Assembly: GCF_016907895.1 (NCBI RefSeq)
Contig: NZ_JAFBCV010000013.1
Location: 62,001-126,000, forward strand
Source: Shouchella xiaoxiensis
GTDB taxonomy: Bacteria > Bacillota > Bacilli > Bacillales > Bacillaceae_D
Length of the DNA: 64,000 nucleotides
Direction of reading: 5' to 3'
A model generated the notes under the pieces. It was not told where the DNA came from and did not search any database. It saw only the letters and a program-made list of their open reading frames with translations. The first letter of the stretch is position 1, and each line of letters begins with the position of its first letter. Both the position numbers and the translations under genes were made by a program. Below, in pieces: positions 45,515-54,603 of this stretch.

Positions 45515-47119
45515 ATGAAACAGACGTTAAAAGATCAAATTGAATCACGGCGTACATTTGCGATTATTTCACACCCTGATGCAGGAAAAACAACGCTAAC
45601 TGAAAAGCTGCTCTTATTTGGTGGTGCTATTCGCGAGGCCGGTACTGTTAAGGGTAGAAAGAACGCCAAGCACGCTGTAAGTGATTGGATGGATATTGAA
45701 AAGCAGCGTGGAATCTCAGTTACAAGTTCAGTTCTTGAATTTTTATACAATGATTTCCATGTGAATATTCTTGATACACCTGGTCACGAAGATTTCTCGG
45801 AAGATACGTATCGTACGCTAACCGCAGCAGATTCAGCCGCAATGCTTATTGATGCTGCAAAAGGGGTTGAAGCACAAACAAAGAAACTATTCAAAGTTTG
45901 TAAACTTCGTGGTATTCCAATCTTCACCTTTATAAATAAATTAGACAGACAAGGAAGAGACCCTTTTGATCTAATGGAGGAACTAGAAAACCTTCTAGGA
46001 ATTCGCTCCTATCCAATGGGTTGGCCAATTGGCATGGGGCAATCGTTTAAAGCTGTTTATGATCGACTTGAGAAAAGGCTTGAATTGTATAATCCTAATA
46101 ATCCTAAGGATATTGATATTATTCAACTTACCGGTCCAGATGATCCTAAACTAGATGAAGCCATCAAAGACGAGCAATTAGTTGCTCAGTTTAGAGAAGA
46201 ATTAGAGCTTTTAGATGTTGCTGGTGATGAATACGATAAAGAAAGAATCGATAAAGGCGATTTAACACCAATCTTCTTTGGGTCAGCCATCTCAAGTTTT
46301 GGTGTACAAACATTTTTAGAGCATTTCCTCAAACTTTCACCACCACCGACCACAAGAGAAAGTTCAATTGGTCCAATTGATCCGATGGAACGGGAAAGTT
46401 TTTCTGGATTTATATTTAAAGTTCAAGCAAACATGAATGCAAAACATCGAGATCGCGTCGCTTTCTTACGGATTACCTCTGGAACATTCTCACGGGGAAT
46501 GAGCGTCAAACATGTACGCACGAATAAGCCACTTAAGCTCTCGCAACCAACACAGTTTTTAGCGCAAAATCGAAGCATTGTAGATGAAGCATATGCAGGG
46601 GACATTATTGGTCTGTTTGATACAGGTGCTTTTCGAATTGGTGATACGCTTGTTGAAGGAGATTCCTTTGAATTTAGTGAGATGCCGCACTTTTCTCCAG
46701 AGCATTTTGCAGCAATTACTGTAAAAGAGGCTTTAAAACATAAATCATATGAAAAAGGGTTACAACAACTGACTGAAGAAGGCGCAATACAGCTTTTTCG
46801 AACATACAATAAATATGTTGAGCAGCAAATTGTTGGAGTTGTAGGCGTCCTTCAATTTGAAGTGCTAGAACACCGGTTAAAAGGCGAATACAATGTTGAT
46901 ATTCAAATGGAACGTCAACCGTTTTCATTTGCTCGCTGGATTGATGGTGACGAAACTGTTTTAAAAACATTCAAGGAAAAACAACGCAACTTAGTTACAG
47001 ATAAAGAGAATCGAATCGTTGCCCTATTTGAAAATGAATTTCAGATGCGTACAGCCAAAGATAAATACCCTGAACTGCAGTTCTATGAAAATTCGTTTTA
47101 TCAAAAAACCGTCGATTAA
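45515..47119 (+). CDS. prfC: peptide chain release factor 3 (PrfC)
   Basis: A GTPase that recycles release factors 1 and 2 after termination; 534 residues. G1 SHPDAGKTTLTEKLL near 20, G2/G3 LDTPGHEDFSEDTYRTL near 82 and G4 FINKLDRQGRDPF near 140. ATG at 45515 lies six bases after GAGG; a longer upstream reading has no ribosome-binding site. As far as I recall B. subtilis lacks RF3, so its place between comZ and the STAS gene is a lineage difference. Confidence 0.95.
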   Translation: MKQTLKDQIESRRTFAIISHPDAGKTTLTEKLLLFGGAIREAGTVKGRKNAKHAVSDWMDIEKQRGISVTSSVLEFLYNDFHVNILDTPGHEDFSEDTYRTLTAADSAAMLIDAAKGVEAQTKKLFKVCKLRGIPIFTFINKLDRQGRDPFDLMEELENLLGIRSYPMGWPIGMGQSFKAVYDRLEKRLELYNPNNPKDIDIIQLTGPDDPKLDEAIKDEQLVAQFREELELLDVAGDEYDKERIDKGDLTPIFFGSAISSFGVQTFLEHFLKLSPPPTTRESSIGPIDPMERESFSGFIFKVQANMNAKHRDRVAFLRITSGTFSRGMSVKHVRTNKPLKLSQPTQFLAQNRSIVDEAYAGDIIGLFDTGAFRIGDTLVEGDSFEFSEMPHFSPEHFAAITVKEALKHKSYEKGLQQLTEEGAIQLFRTYNKYVEQQIVGVVGVLQFEVLEHRLKGEYNVDIQMERQPFSFARWIDGDETVLKTFKEKQRNLVTDKENRIVALFENEFQMRTAKDKYPELQFYENSFYQKTVD

Positions 47120-47122
47120 CAC

Positions 47123-47150
47123 AAAAACCAACCTGTTTAGGTTGGTTTTT
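47123..47150 (+). terminator. prfC terminator
   Basis: AAAAACCAACC and GGTTGGTTTTT around TGTTTA. Confidence 0.9.
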
Positions 47151-47893
47151 TACATATGTTTACGTAGAACGTCTGCTAAGCTCCCATTAAATTCAGCTCT
47201 TTTTTTCAAATCATTTCCTTGTAAAAACAAGGCATGTTCTGGTTTCAATCCAATTAACCTAATTTGAATCCCCATAATTTGCAATGCTTGTACAAGTCGT
47301 AAGAGCGCTTTTAAACCTTGCTCCGTTACGCTGCCTACTCCAGAGAAGTCAAAAAACAAATAGTCATAATCTGCTTTATGTACCTTACTTGAAATAACAC
47401 CTTGGTTCATCAAAATTAGATATTCATCTAATTCCCCGTAAAAAGGTACATAAGCCAGCTCTGCAGAGATTGTTATAAAGGGAGCTGACAAACGTTTCAC
47501 TCGATCCAGCGTATCTTCCAACTCTTCTTTTTTCTCCAGTAACTCGAAATCTGTTTTTGCTAAGCGCTGGCTCTGTTTATTCACTTGCTGAATCAACTCT
47601 TGCAAACTGCCATCCTGCTCAATACAAACGACATGAGCACTCATTCCAACCCAATTGATATGCATCGTGAATAATACAAACGGGGAATGAATCGTGCTCA
47701 TATTCGCTTCAATCTTTCCATTTCTTCTTGTTTCTAAATACTGTTGTACCTTATTTGTACTTCCTACATCGAGTAGTTCCATAAACGAGTTTGTACGCTT
47801 AAAAGATTGACTAGCTATTATAGACTGATTTACAATCACGTATTTTTCATTTAGTTCGAAATAAGGCACAGGTAAATGATTACTAGCGGACAT
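47150..47893 (-). CDS. RsbR-like STAS-domain protein, coupled to the B12 gene
   Basis: A 247-residue protein. The N-terminal ~110 residues resemble a divergent PAS/sensor domain (LNEKYVIVNQSIIASQSF... FVLFTMHINWVGMSAHVVCIE). A helical linker of about 50 residues leads to a STAS domain: FITISAELAYVPFYGELDEYLILM, YDYLFFDFSGVGSVTEQGLKAL, VQALQIMGIQIRLIGL. This is the architecture of RsbR stressosome proteins. ATG at 47893 follows AGAGGTGA and lies within the B12 gene end. Whether it feeds sigma-B control is inference; no rsbS/rsbT here. Confidence 0.78.
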   Translation of the reverse strand: MSASNHLPVPYFELNEKYVIVNQSIIASQSFKRTNSFMELLDVGSTNKVQQYLETRRNGKIEANMSTIHSPFVLFTMHINWVGMSAHVVCIEQDGSLQELIQQVNKQSQRLAKTDFELLEKKEELEDTLDRVKRLSAPFITISAELAYVPFYGELDEYLILMNQGVISSKVHKADYDYLFFDFSGVGSVTEQGLKALLRLVQALQIMGIQIRLIGLKPEHALFLQGNDLKKRAEFNGSLADVLRKHM

Positions 47894-48539
47894 CCGCACT
47901 CACCTCTACTTGACTTTGTTGCCACTGCTGCAGTTCGCTTAAATTCTTGATAAGAATTGTTTGTTCCGTACATAATGGTCGGAGATCGTACATTGATACG
48001 AGTCTTCCCCCTATTAGTAGGGTTGGTTTATGTGGCAATTTTTCCAACGTATTCACATATAAGTCTAACCCTCGGGCATGGTATGGGATGGAAACAGACA
48101 AGGCAATCGCATCAGGTTGCCACTTCTCACCCATTAATTCTGCTTGTTCAAGAGGTACACTTGCGCCAAGCAGACGCGTGGTCCAGCCATGTTCCTCAAG
48201 CAGGCACGCACACATTTTAACTCCTAGATCATGTTGTTCTTGATCAAGGCAAAGCAACATCATCGTCTTTCCATTTTTAGGCTTGCTCCATTTGCGCATA
48301 TAATGATGGTACCTTGTTAGGACAAAATTGCATGTTGACGTGGCCAAGTGTTCTTCAGCAATTGTTACTTTATTTTGTTCCCAGAGGAAACCAATCTGTG
48401 TCATTGCCTTTGTAAAGACATTTTCATAGAGAGAGATACTATTAAATCCTGCTTCAGACAGTCGACAGACGCAGTCCCAAGCCGCATCTTCGTCACCAGC
48501 GAGTAAAGCTTCTACAAAAATGGATTGTGCATTCTTCAT
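47883..48539 (-). CDS. CarH-like cobalamin-binding domain protein
   Basis: A 218-residue protein with a helical B12-capping domain (FLWEQNKVTIAEEHLATST near 51-69) and a Rossmann B12-binding domain (LLCLDQEQHDLGVKM, GWTTRLLGASVP, KPTLLIGGRL). W53, E63 and H64 show the same spacing as the Trp/Glu-His cap of photoreceptor CarH, and H103 is the likely lower ligand in the ExHxxG variant of DxHxxG. The residue after W53 is Glu, so CarH's second His ligand is missing. No HTH domain is present. It overlaps the STAS gene by 11 bp. Confidence 0.82.
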   Translation of the reverse strand: MKNAQSIFVEALLAGDEDAAWDCVCRLSEAGFNSISLYENVFTKAMTQIGFLWEQNKVTIAEEHLATSTCNFVLTRYHHYMRKWSKPKNGKTMMLLCLDQEQHDLGVKMCACLLEEHGWTTRLLGASVPLEQAELMGEKWQPDAIALSVSIPYHARGLDLYVNTLEKLPHKPTLLIGGRLVSMYDLRPLCTEQTILIKNLSELQQWQQSQVEVSADVR

Positions 48540-48592
48540 TGTCTGTCAGACCTCCTTTGGTTAAAATTCCTAAGAAATACAGTGTTTCTCTT

Positions 48593-48643
48593 AGACTAAA
48601 GCTTTTAACGATCGAACGCAAGTGCGACATCCGAACGATCGAA
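48593..48643 (-). promoter_or_regulatory. promoter with 10-bp direct repeat upstream of the B12 gene
   Basis: On the minus strand TTGCGT (-35, 48621-48616), a 17-bp spacer and TAGTCT (-10, 48598-48593) form a candidate sigma-A promoter. TTCGATCGTT occurs at 48643-48634 and again at 48616-48607 inside the spacer, start-to-start 27 bp, each with a CGATCG core. This suits a repressor or MerR/CarH-type operator. Confidence 0.55.
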
Positions 48644-48646
48644 AGT

Positions 48647-49429
48647 CTACAAGAGATTCTGTCTTGACCACACTTTTTGTTGTTCTTGATAATGAGCTAT
48701 GCCTTCTTTTAGTGAAAATTTCGGAGAAAACCCGATCAGTTCCTGTGCCTTATCATTTGTTAATCCTTCTTGAGCCTTGAGGCTATTGCGGTTACCCCAC
48801 GGTTGCTTTAATCCACTACCTATGTGAAACTCAATTACTCCTTGCTTCACTGTCATCGCTTTTACCACTGCTTCCGTTACATCTTCAATATAAATAAGGT
48901 CTAGCATTGATTCAGTCCGGTTTCTTATTTGATGATAGCTCACCACTTCACCGCTCACATTAATATCCAAATCTAGTTTATGGTGCACGCCATATACGGT
49001 TGGTAACCGCATCGTCACTAACGTCCACTCTTCCTCCAAGGCTTTTTCACGAACGATTTCTTCTACTGCCTTCATCTCTAATCCATATTCAGTCATAGGA
49101 TTTGCAAAAATATCTGTTGTAGAAATAAATAGAAGAAAGTCATCTTTTTGAAGCTGGGTTAAAAAAGAGTGAAGGTCCTCTTGATTCTTATTGTCCGCAG
49201 TATAAATGAAATTGGAACAAGACTTATTTACTGATACATCGCGAATGTTTTCACGAATAAATGTATAATGAGCATGTCTTCCCATGCTCATTTCAATATT
49301 TACCTGATCCTCTTCGTAATTCGTATCCATGCGATCAATAATGGTTACCCCATACCCCTCATGCAAAAAGCGCATTGCCATATGTGAACCAAGGAAGCCT
49401 AGACCTCCAATTATTGTTAGCTGCTTCAT
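48647..49429 (-). CDS. yjaV: YjaV-like NAD-dependent epimerase/dehydratase family
   Basis: A 260-residue extended SDR-like protein. TIIGGLGFLGSHMAMRF is the nucleotide-binding start; RLPTVYGVHH and DLIYIEDVTEAVV are typical of SDR epimerases. A canonical YxxxK is not obvious: YGLEMKAVEE near 112 could supply it. The order yjzC-yjaU-yjaV is that of B. subtilis. Substrate unknown. It is parallel to the B12 gene, 107 bp upstream of it. Confidence 0.75.
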   Translation of the reverse strand: MKQLTIIGGLGFLGSHMAMRFLHEGYGVTIIDRMDTNYEEDQVNIEMSMGRHAHYTFIRENIRDVSVNKSCSNFIYTADNKNQEDLHSFLTQLQKDDFLLFISTTDIFANPMTEYGLEMKAVEEIVREKALEEEWTLVTMRLPTVYGVHHKLDLDINVSGEVVSYHQIRNRTESMLDLIYIEDVTEAVVKAMTVKQGVIEFHIGSGLKQPWGNRNSLKAQEGLTNDKAQELIGFSPKFSLKEGIAHYQEQQKVWSRQNLL

Positions 49430-49459
49430 TGTAGAACCACCCCTTATACATACACATTA

Positions 49460-50155
49460 TTAATCCATATGAAACTGTTGGTAATAAAATGAAAGCTGAT
49501 CGCTTAATTCATTTGTTAAGGAAGTTTCCGTTAAAAAATAATAATCAACAAACTGGGTGGAAGAAAGATGAGATACATTTGCAAAACCATCTTTTAACTG
49601 CCTGAAAACGCGCATAGGCGGAACTGGCGCTTTCTTTTTTCTTTTTGAAGACTGATCTAATTGAATGAGCTGTTTCAGATCCACTTTGCCTTCTAATTGA
49701 AACGCTTGTTTTACTTCTTTTTCCATCCTCTTCTTTGCTAGATCATTTAATTGTCGTTCTTTATAACAGGATTCAAGGGTGAAGAAAGGTTTTATAAAGG
49801 AAGCTGCACGAATGTCTATTTCATCATCTTCCATTAATCGTTTCGCAATAAGTCCACCAGAGCCTTCTGAGAGAAGAAATATTCGTTTATTGACCGTTTC
49901 TTGTTTAAGAAATAACTGGACAAGTTGCTTTGCATGGTTGACTGCATTGGGAGAACCCCAATGTGCTTGTAATAACGATGACGAAAAAACCGTATATCCT
50001 TGCTCTACTAGATGATTCGTCAACTGCTGCGATTCTCGCTCTGTTAACATACTTAAATCAAATAAAACGAAGACCGCAAATCCATTTGGTTTTTCTGGTA
50101 TTGAATAACTGTTTTTACAACCATTTAAATCGATGTATCGGACGTAGACCGGCAT
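49460..50155 (-). CDS. yjaU: YjaU-like alpha/beta-hydrolase-fold protein
   Basis: A 231-residue protein. FAVFVLFDLSMLTERESQQL, GYTVFSSSLLQAHWGSP and IFLLSEGSGGLIAKRLM fit an alpha/beta-hydrolase pattern, with SEGSG as the possible nucleophile elbow, but catalytic His and Asp are not clear. It precedes yjaV by 30 bp and matches the yjaU position. Function unknown. Confidence 0.65.
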   Translation of the reverse strand: MPVYVRYIDLNGCKNSYSIPEKPNGFAVFVLFDLSMLTERESQQLTNHLVEQGYTVFSSSLLQAHWGSPNAVNHAKQLVQLFLKQETVNKRIFLLSEGSGGLIAKRLMEDDEIDIRAASFIKPFFTLESCYKERQLNDLAKKRMEKEVKQAFQLEGKVDLKQLIQLDQSSKRKKKAPVPPMRVFRQLKDGFANVSHLSSTQFVDYYFLTETSLTNELSDQLSFYYQQFHMD

Positions 50156-50240
50156 TGTCGATCGCTCCTGCTATTTTAAATGTTCTCTACTAGCTTATGT
50201 TTTGTTATGGAAAAACGAGATAAAGAAATATGTAAATACA

Positions 50241-50286
50241 AAAAAAAACGAACGCATCGTTTTGAGGGATGCGTTCGTTTTTTTAT
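50241..50286. terminator. long hairpin between yjzC and yjaU
   Basis: AAAAAACGAACGCATC and its complement around GTTTTGAGG; A- and T-runs on both sides allow termination in either direction. Confidence 0.88.
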
Positions 50287-50292
50287 TCTATT

Positions 50293-50472
50293 TTATGGTT
50301 TTCTTTTTGGCGTCCATTTACGATCATCATTCGTCGTTTCTGGAAAAACATCTCCGGCTTCTAAGTGAACCGATTTCGGTTCAGTTACCATACTACCCGT
50401 TTCACCAATCTCCACATAAATTCCATTGTTTGGCGCCTTTTGACCTGGCGTAAATTGACGGCTTTGACCCAT
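50293..50472 (-). CDS. yjzC: YjzC-like small protein
   Basis: A 59-residue protein. QFTPGQKAPNNGIYVEIGETG and VHLEAGDVFPETTNDDRKWT match the YjzC family of B. subtilis, encoded next to argF as here. ATG at 50472 lies eight bases after AAGGAG; earlier starts are too close to it. Function unknown; small and soluble. Confidence 0.85.
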   Translation of the reverse strand: MGQSRQFTPGQKAPNNGIYVEIGETGSMVTEPKSVHLEAGDVFPETTNDDRKWTPKRKP

Positions 50473-50509
50473 ATCCATCACTCCTTATGCCTGTAGATTC
50501 CCCAATAAT

Positions 50510-51463
50510 CTACTTGTTATGTGAGATGACTTCAGATAAAATCGCTTTCTGAACATGAAGCCTGTTTTCAGCTTGATCGTACACAACGGAATGTGGTCCA
50601 TCAATAATGCTTGCGCCAACTTCTTCACCACGATGAGCAGGTAAGCAATGGAGAAATAAATAATCAGCTTTCGCATGTTTCGCAAGATCTTCATTTATCT
50701 GATAACCAGCAAATGCTTTCTCTCGATTTAACTGCTCTTTTTCAAAGCCCATACTTGCCCATACATCTGTGTATAGAATATCTGCTCCTTTAGCTGCTTC
50801 TAGTGGATCATTACTTAACTGCAGCATTGCACCAGTTTCTTTTGCTGCAGCCGATGCACGCTTAAAAATATCTTGATCGACTTCATACCCTTTAGGACTT
50901 GCAATGGTTACATCCATTCCCGTTTTTGCACCTAATGCCAATAAAGAGTGGGCTACATTATTCCCATCACCAATATAGACAAGCTTATTCCCCTTTAATG
51001 TACCTTTATGTTCTAAAATCGTAAGGCCATCGGCGAGCGCTTGACAGGGATGAAAAGAATCCGTTAGCGCATTAATGACAGGCACAGATGCATGTTGAGC
51101 AAATTCAGCAACAGTTTCATGGGAATTCGTACGTATCATGATTGCATCAACATAACGCGACAAAACATTGGCCGTATCTTTTATCGGCTCTCCTCGCCCA
51201 ATTTGCAGATCGCGAGGACTTAAAAACAAGGAGTGTCCGCCAAGCTGCGTCATTCCTACTTCAAATGAGACGCGCGTTCTTGTGGAGGCATTTTCAAAAA
51301 TCATACCAAGGGATTTGCCTTTTAATGAATCGTTTGGATCTCCCTGCTTTTGTTCTTTTTTTAATTTTGAGGACACTGTTAGAAGATGCTCCATTTCTTC
51401 AGGTGAATAATCGAGCAACGTCAACATATGTTTGCCCGTTAAGTTTAGTTGTACACGTTGCAT
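50510..51463 (-). CDS. argF: ornithine carbamoyltransferase
   Basis: Joins ornithine and carbamoyl phosphate to citrulline; 317 residues. STRTR at 60-64 binds carbamoyl phosphate, HPCQALADGL near 145 and FLHCLPAHRGEEV near 285 are family signatures. The start overlaps the carB stop by 19 bp. Last gene of the arginine operon. An AhrC-type site upstream of argC should control it. Confidence 0.97.
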   Translation of the reverse strand: MQRVQLNLTGKHMLTLLDYSPEEMEHLLTVSSKLKKEQKQGDPNDSLKGKSLGMIFENASTRTRVSFEVGMTQLGGHSLFLSPRDLQIGRGEPIKDTANVLSRYVDAIMIRTNSHETVAEFAQHASVPVINALTDSFHPCQALADGLTILEHKGTLKGNKLVYIGDGNNVAHSLLALGAKTGMDVTIASPKGYEVDQDIFKRASAAAKETGAMLQLSNDPLEAAKGADILYTDVWASMGFEKEQLNREKAFAGYQINEDLAKHAKADYLFLHCLPAHRGEEVGASIIDGPHSVVYDQAENRLHVQKAILSEVISHNK

Positions 51464-54400
51464 TCAATCTCCTCCAATGCGCTTAATGAATCTATGCTAT
51501 GCCACTCCTCAATTGACTGGACAACTGTATGATTAGCGGTAAAGTACGACAGCATAGCTTGAATCGTTTCTTCCTCGGTTAATACCGTCAGCTGTTTTTC
51601 GAGTGCTTTCATTCGTTTGGGTAATCCCGTTGTCTTCCCAGGTTCATTCAGTACAATGAGAGCACGAGCTTCGTCACTCTCAATCCACTGTTCGAAGTTC
51701 TGCGTTACAATTTCAAATCCAATCTGTCTTAACTCTTGAATGATAGGACGTTCTATCTTTCCTGCAACAGAGTCGACAAAGATTGTACGTTTTTCTCCCG
51801 CCTCATACATCTTTGGCAATGTTTCAAATGGAGCACTAATTTTTGCAAGCGCAGCTTCAGGCGTTTTCCCAAACATTAAGAGCTCACCTGTAGACTTCAT
51901 TTCCGCCCCTAACATTGGATCAAGTCCAGCTAGTTTTCCGTATGAAAATACAGGGGCCTTTGCTGCATAAAATGTTGATCGTATCGGTTCAAGCTTTAAT
52001 GATGAAAGGGTAGCACCCAGTATTAATTTAGTTGCCATTTCAATTAAAGGTTGCCCAGCTACTTTTGCAAGTAATGGAACTGTTCTTGATGCACGTGGAT
52101 TCACTTCAATGACATAGAACAGATCATCTTTTACAACAAATTGAATGTTAAAAACACCTTTAAAATTCATCTTAGATGCGATGCTTTTGGCAGCTTCCTC
52201 AAGCTTCATTAACATCTCATTTTTTAGACGGTGAGGAGGCGTAATTGCCATACTATCGCCTGAATGGACGCCAGCTTTTTCAACATGCTCAAACATTCCC
52301 GCTACAAAACTATGTTGACCATCGGTTAGCACATCCATATCGAGCTCTATTCCAGGAACATACTGATCCATTAACAAAGGAAATAGCCCTTCGAATTCAT
52401 GTGTTTCCATATAGGCTACTAATTCTGCTTCATTAGAAACAATGGCCATACCTTGCCCACCGATGACATAAGACGGGCGTACAAGTACAGGATACTTTAC
52501 AGATTTAGCTAAAAGCACCGCTTCTGCTTTGCTCTGCGCCATCTCACCTGGGATATGAGGAATCGCTAATTCATTTAAGAATTGATAAAAAGCTTGTCTT
52601 TCCTCAAGCTGATGTATCGCTGCGGAAGTAATACCTAATACAGGTAAACCAGCTTTTTCGAGCTGTTCCGTTACATTAATTCCGGTTTGCCCGCTTAAGC
52701 TGACGATAACCCCCGCTACTTTTTCCAAGTTTGCCACGGCTAAAATGTCTTCGGCTGTTAGCGGTTCGAAGTAAAGACGATCTGCTGTCATATAATCGGT
52801 ACTGACTGTTTCCGGATTATTATTCATAATGATTGCTTCAAACCCTAATTTACGAACCGTCTTTGCTCCGTGCACAGAACAGTAATCAAATTCAATTCCT
52901 TGGCCGATTCGAATTGGACCTGATCCTATAATAAGTATTTTTGCTTTGTCCGTGGGGATCGCTTCATTTTCACCGAAATAACTTGAATAATAGTAAGGCG
53001 TTTGTGCTTGGAATTCCGCTGCGCATGTATCAACCATTTTGTAAGATGGGCTGATGTTCCATACTTGTCTCTTGTTAAATACGTCAGTCTCCAGTACATT
53101 CCACATACGACTCAAGGCTAAGTCTGAGAAGCCACTTCGCTTTAACTGCATCATTTTTTCTTGAGTTAATTCAAGGAAACTTATTTGTTCAGCTTCTTTT
53201 TCAAGCTCAATTAATTGCTTAAATTTGTTTAAAAAATAGAAATCGATCATTGTCTGTTCGTGAATGGCTTCTACATTCACGCCTCGGCTTAACAACTCAA
53301 ACAAGATAAACAGTCGGTTATCATCTTTTTGCAATGCCCGGTTCCACAAATCTTCCGTTGACAAAGATGAAAACCGCTCTAAACGAAGCCCAACAATCCC
53401 AATTTCTAACGAACGTAGCGCCTTTTGCAGGGCAGCTTCAAACGAACGTTCAATTGCCATTACTTCTCCGGTTGCTTTCATTTGCGTCCCTAAACGGCGA
53501 TCCGCCCCGAAGAATTTGTCAAACGGCCAGCGCGGAAACTTCACTATGCAATAATCAAGTGCAGGCTCAAAGCTAGCATACGTATGCCCAGTCACTGGAT
53601 TCATTAACTCATTCAAATGATAACCAATCGATAATTTTGCTGCGATTCTAGCAATTGGATAACCTGTCGCTTTTGACGCGAGTGCAGACGATCGACTAAC
53701 GCGTGGATTAACTTCAATCAAATAGTATTGATCGCTTTTTGTATCAAGTGCAAATTGAATGTTACAGCCACCCACAATTCCTAACGCGCGAATGATTTTA
53801 ATGGAAGCAGAACGTAGCATCTGATAATTTCGATCTGTTAGTGTTTGAGAAGGAGCTACAACGATAGAGTCACCTGTATGAATACCAACGGGATCAATGT
53901 TCTCCATATTACAAATAGTGATGCATGTATCATTTTCATCACGCATGGCTTCATATTCAATCTCTTTGAAGCCTGCGATACTTTTCTCAACTAAACATTG
54001 TGTGATTGGGCTTTGCGCTAATCCACCACTGACAATTCGAATGAGATCGATTTCGTCGTTGGCAATGCCGCCTCCTGCACCGCCTAACGTATAAGCTGGT
54101 CGAATGATAATTGGAAAGCCTATCTCGTTGGCAAACTGTTTTGCTTCATCAACCGTGTGGACAATCTCGCTATCCGGTACAGGTTCATTTAGTTCATACA
54201 TTAAGTCACGGAACAGCTCTCGGTCCTCGCCCTTCTTAATCGAAGCAATTGGGGTGCCAAGTAACTGCACATTGTATTTTTTTAAAACCCCTTGTTGATC
54301 CAGCTTCAACGCTAAATTTAAACCGGTTTGTCCGCCAAGCGTTGCAAGCATGCCGTCAGGTCGTTCTTTTTTTATAATCGCCGTAACGGTCTCTGCAGTT

Positions 54401-54603
54401 AGTGGTTCAAAATAAACAACATCCGCACAATCCTCATCCGTCATAACCGTAGCCGGATTAGGATTGATAAGAATAACTTTTATGCCTTCCTCTTTTAAAG
54501 CAAGGCAACCTTGTGTTCCTGAATAATCAAATTCCGCTGCTTGACCAATGACAATGGGTCCTGACCCAATGACTAATACGGTCTTAACATCATTTCTACG
54601 CAT
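51445..54603 (-). CDS. carB: carbamoyl-phosphate synthase large subunit
   Basis: The 1052-residue ammonia-dependent half of carbamoyl-phosphate synthase. Two ATP-grasp halves are visible, each starting VLVIGSGPIVIGQ or ILIIGSGPIRIGQGIEFDY, with EVNPRVSRSSALASKATGYPIA and EVNPRASRTVPLLAKVAGQPL. The C-terminal allosteric region is present but short. ATG at 54603 overlaps the carA stop by eight bases. It is the arginine-linked paralogue by its operon position. Confidence 0.97.
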   Translation of the reverse strand: MRRNDVKTVLVIGSGPIVIGQAAEFDYSGTQGCLALKEEGIKVILINPNPATVMTDEDCADVVYFEPLTAETVTAIIKKERPDGMLATLGGQTGLNLALKLDQQGVLKKYNVQLLGTPIASIKKGEDRELFRDLMYELNEPVPDSEIVHTVDEAKQFANEIGFPIIIRPAYTLGGAGGGIANDEIDLIRIVSGGLAQSPITQCLVEKSIAGFKEIEYEAMRDENDTCITICNMENIDPVGIHTGDSIVVAPSQTLTDRNYQMLRSASIKIIRALGIVGGCNIQFALDTKSDQYYLIEVNPRVSRSSALASKATGYPIARIAAKLSIGYHLNELMNPVTGHTYASFEPALDYCIVKFPRWPFDKFFGADRRLGTQMKATGEVMAIERSFEAALQKALRSLEIGIVGLRLERFSSLSTEDLWNRALQKDDNRLFILFELLSRGVNVEAIHEQTMIDFYFLNKFKQLIELEKEAEQISFLELTQEKMMQLKRSGFSDLALSRMWNVLETDVFNKRQVWNISPSYKMVDTCAAEFQAQTPYYYSSYFGENEAIPTDKAKILIIGSGPIRIGQGIEFDYCSVHGAKTVRKLGFEAIIMNNNPETVSTDYMTADRLYFEPLTAEDILAVANLEKVAGVIVSLSGQTGINVTEQLEKAGLPVLGITSAAIHQLEERQAFYQFLNELAIPHIPGEMAQSKAEAVLLAKSVKYPVLVRPSYVIGGQGMAIVSNEAELVAYMETHEFEGLFPLLMDQYVPGIELDMDVLTDGQHSFVAGMFEHVEKAGVHSGDSMAITPPHRLKNEMLMKLEEAAKSIASKMNFKGVFNIQFVVKDDLFYVIEVNPRASRTVPLLAKVAGQPLIEMATKLILGATLSSLKLEPIRSTFYAAKAPVFSYGKLAGLDPMLGAEMKSTGELLMFGKTPEAALAKISAPFETLPKMYEAGEKRTIFVDSVAGKIERPIIQELRQIGFEIVTQNFEQWIESDEARALIVLNEPGKTTGLPKRMKALEKQLTVLTEEETIQAMLSYFTANHTVVQSIEEWHSIDSLSALEEIECNVYN

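Noticed and set aside
48540-48646. Cobalamin riboswitch or sigma-B promoter before the B12-binding gene
   Set aside because: The gap is too short for a B12 riboswitch and lacks the B12-box; no GTTT-N12/14-GGGTA pattern fits.
49460-50155. Confident alpha/beta hydrolase call for the YjaU-like protein
   Set aside because: Only a SEGSG-type elbow is seen; the catalytic His and Asp cannot be identified, so the call was kept weak.
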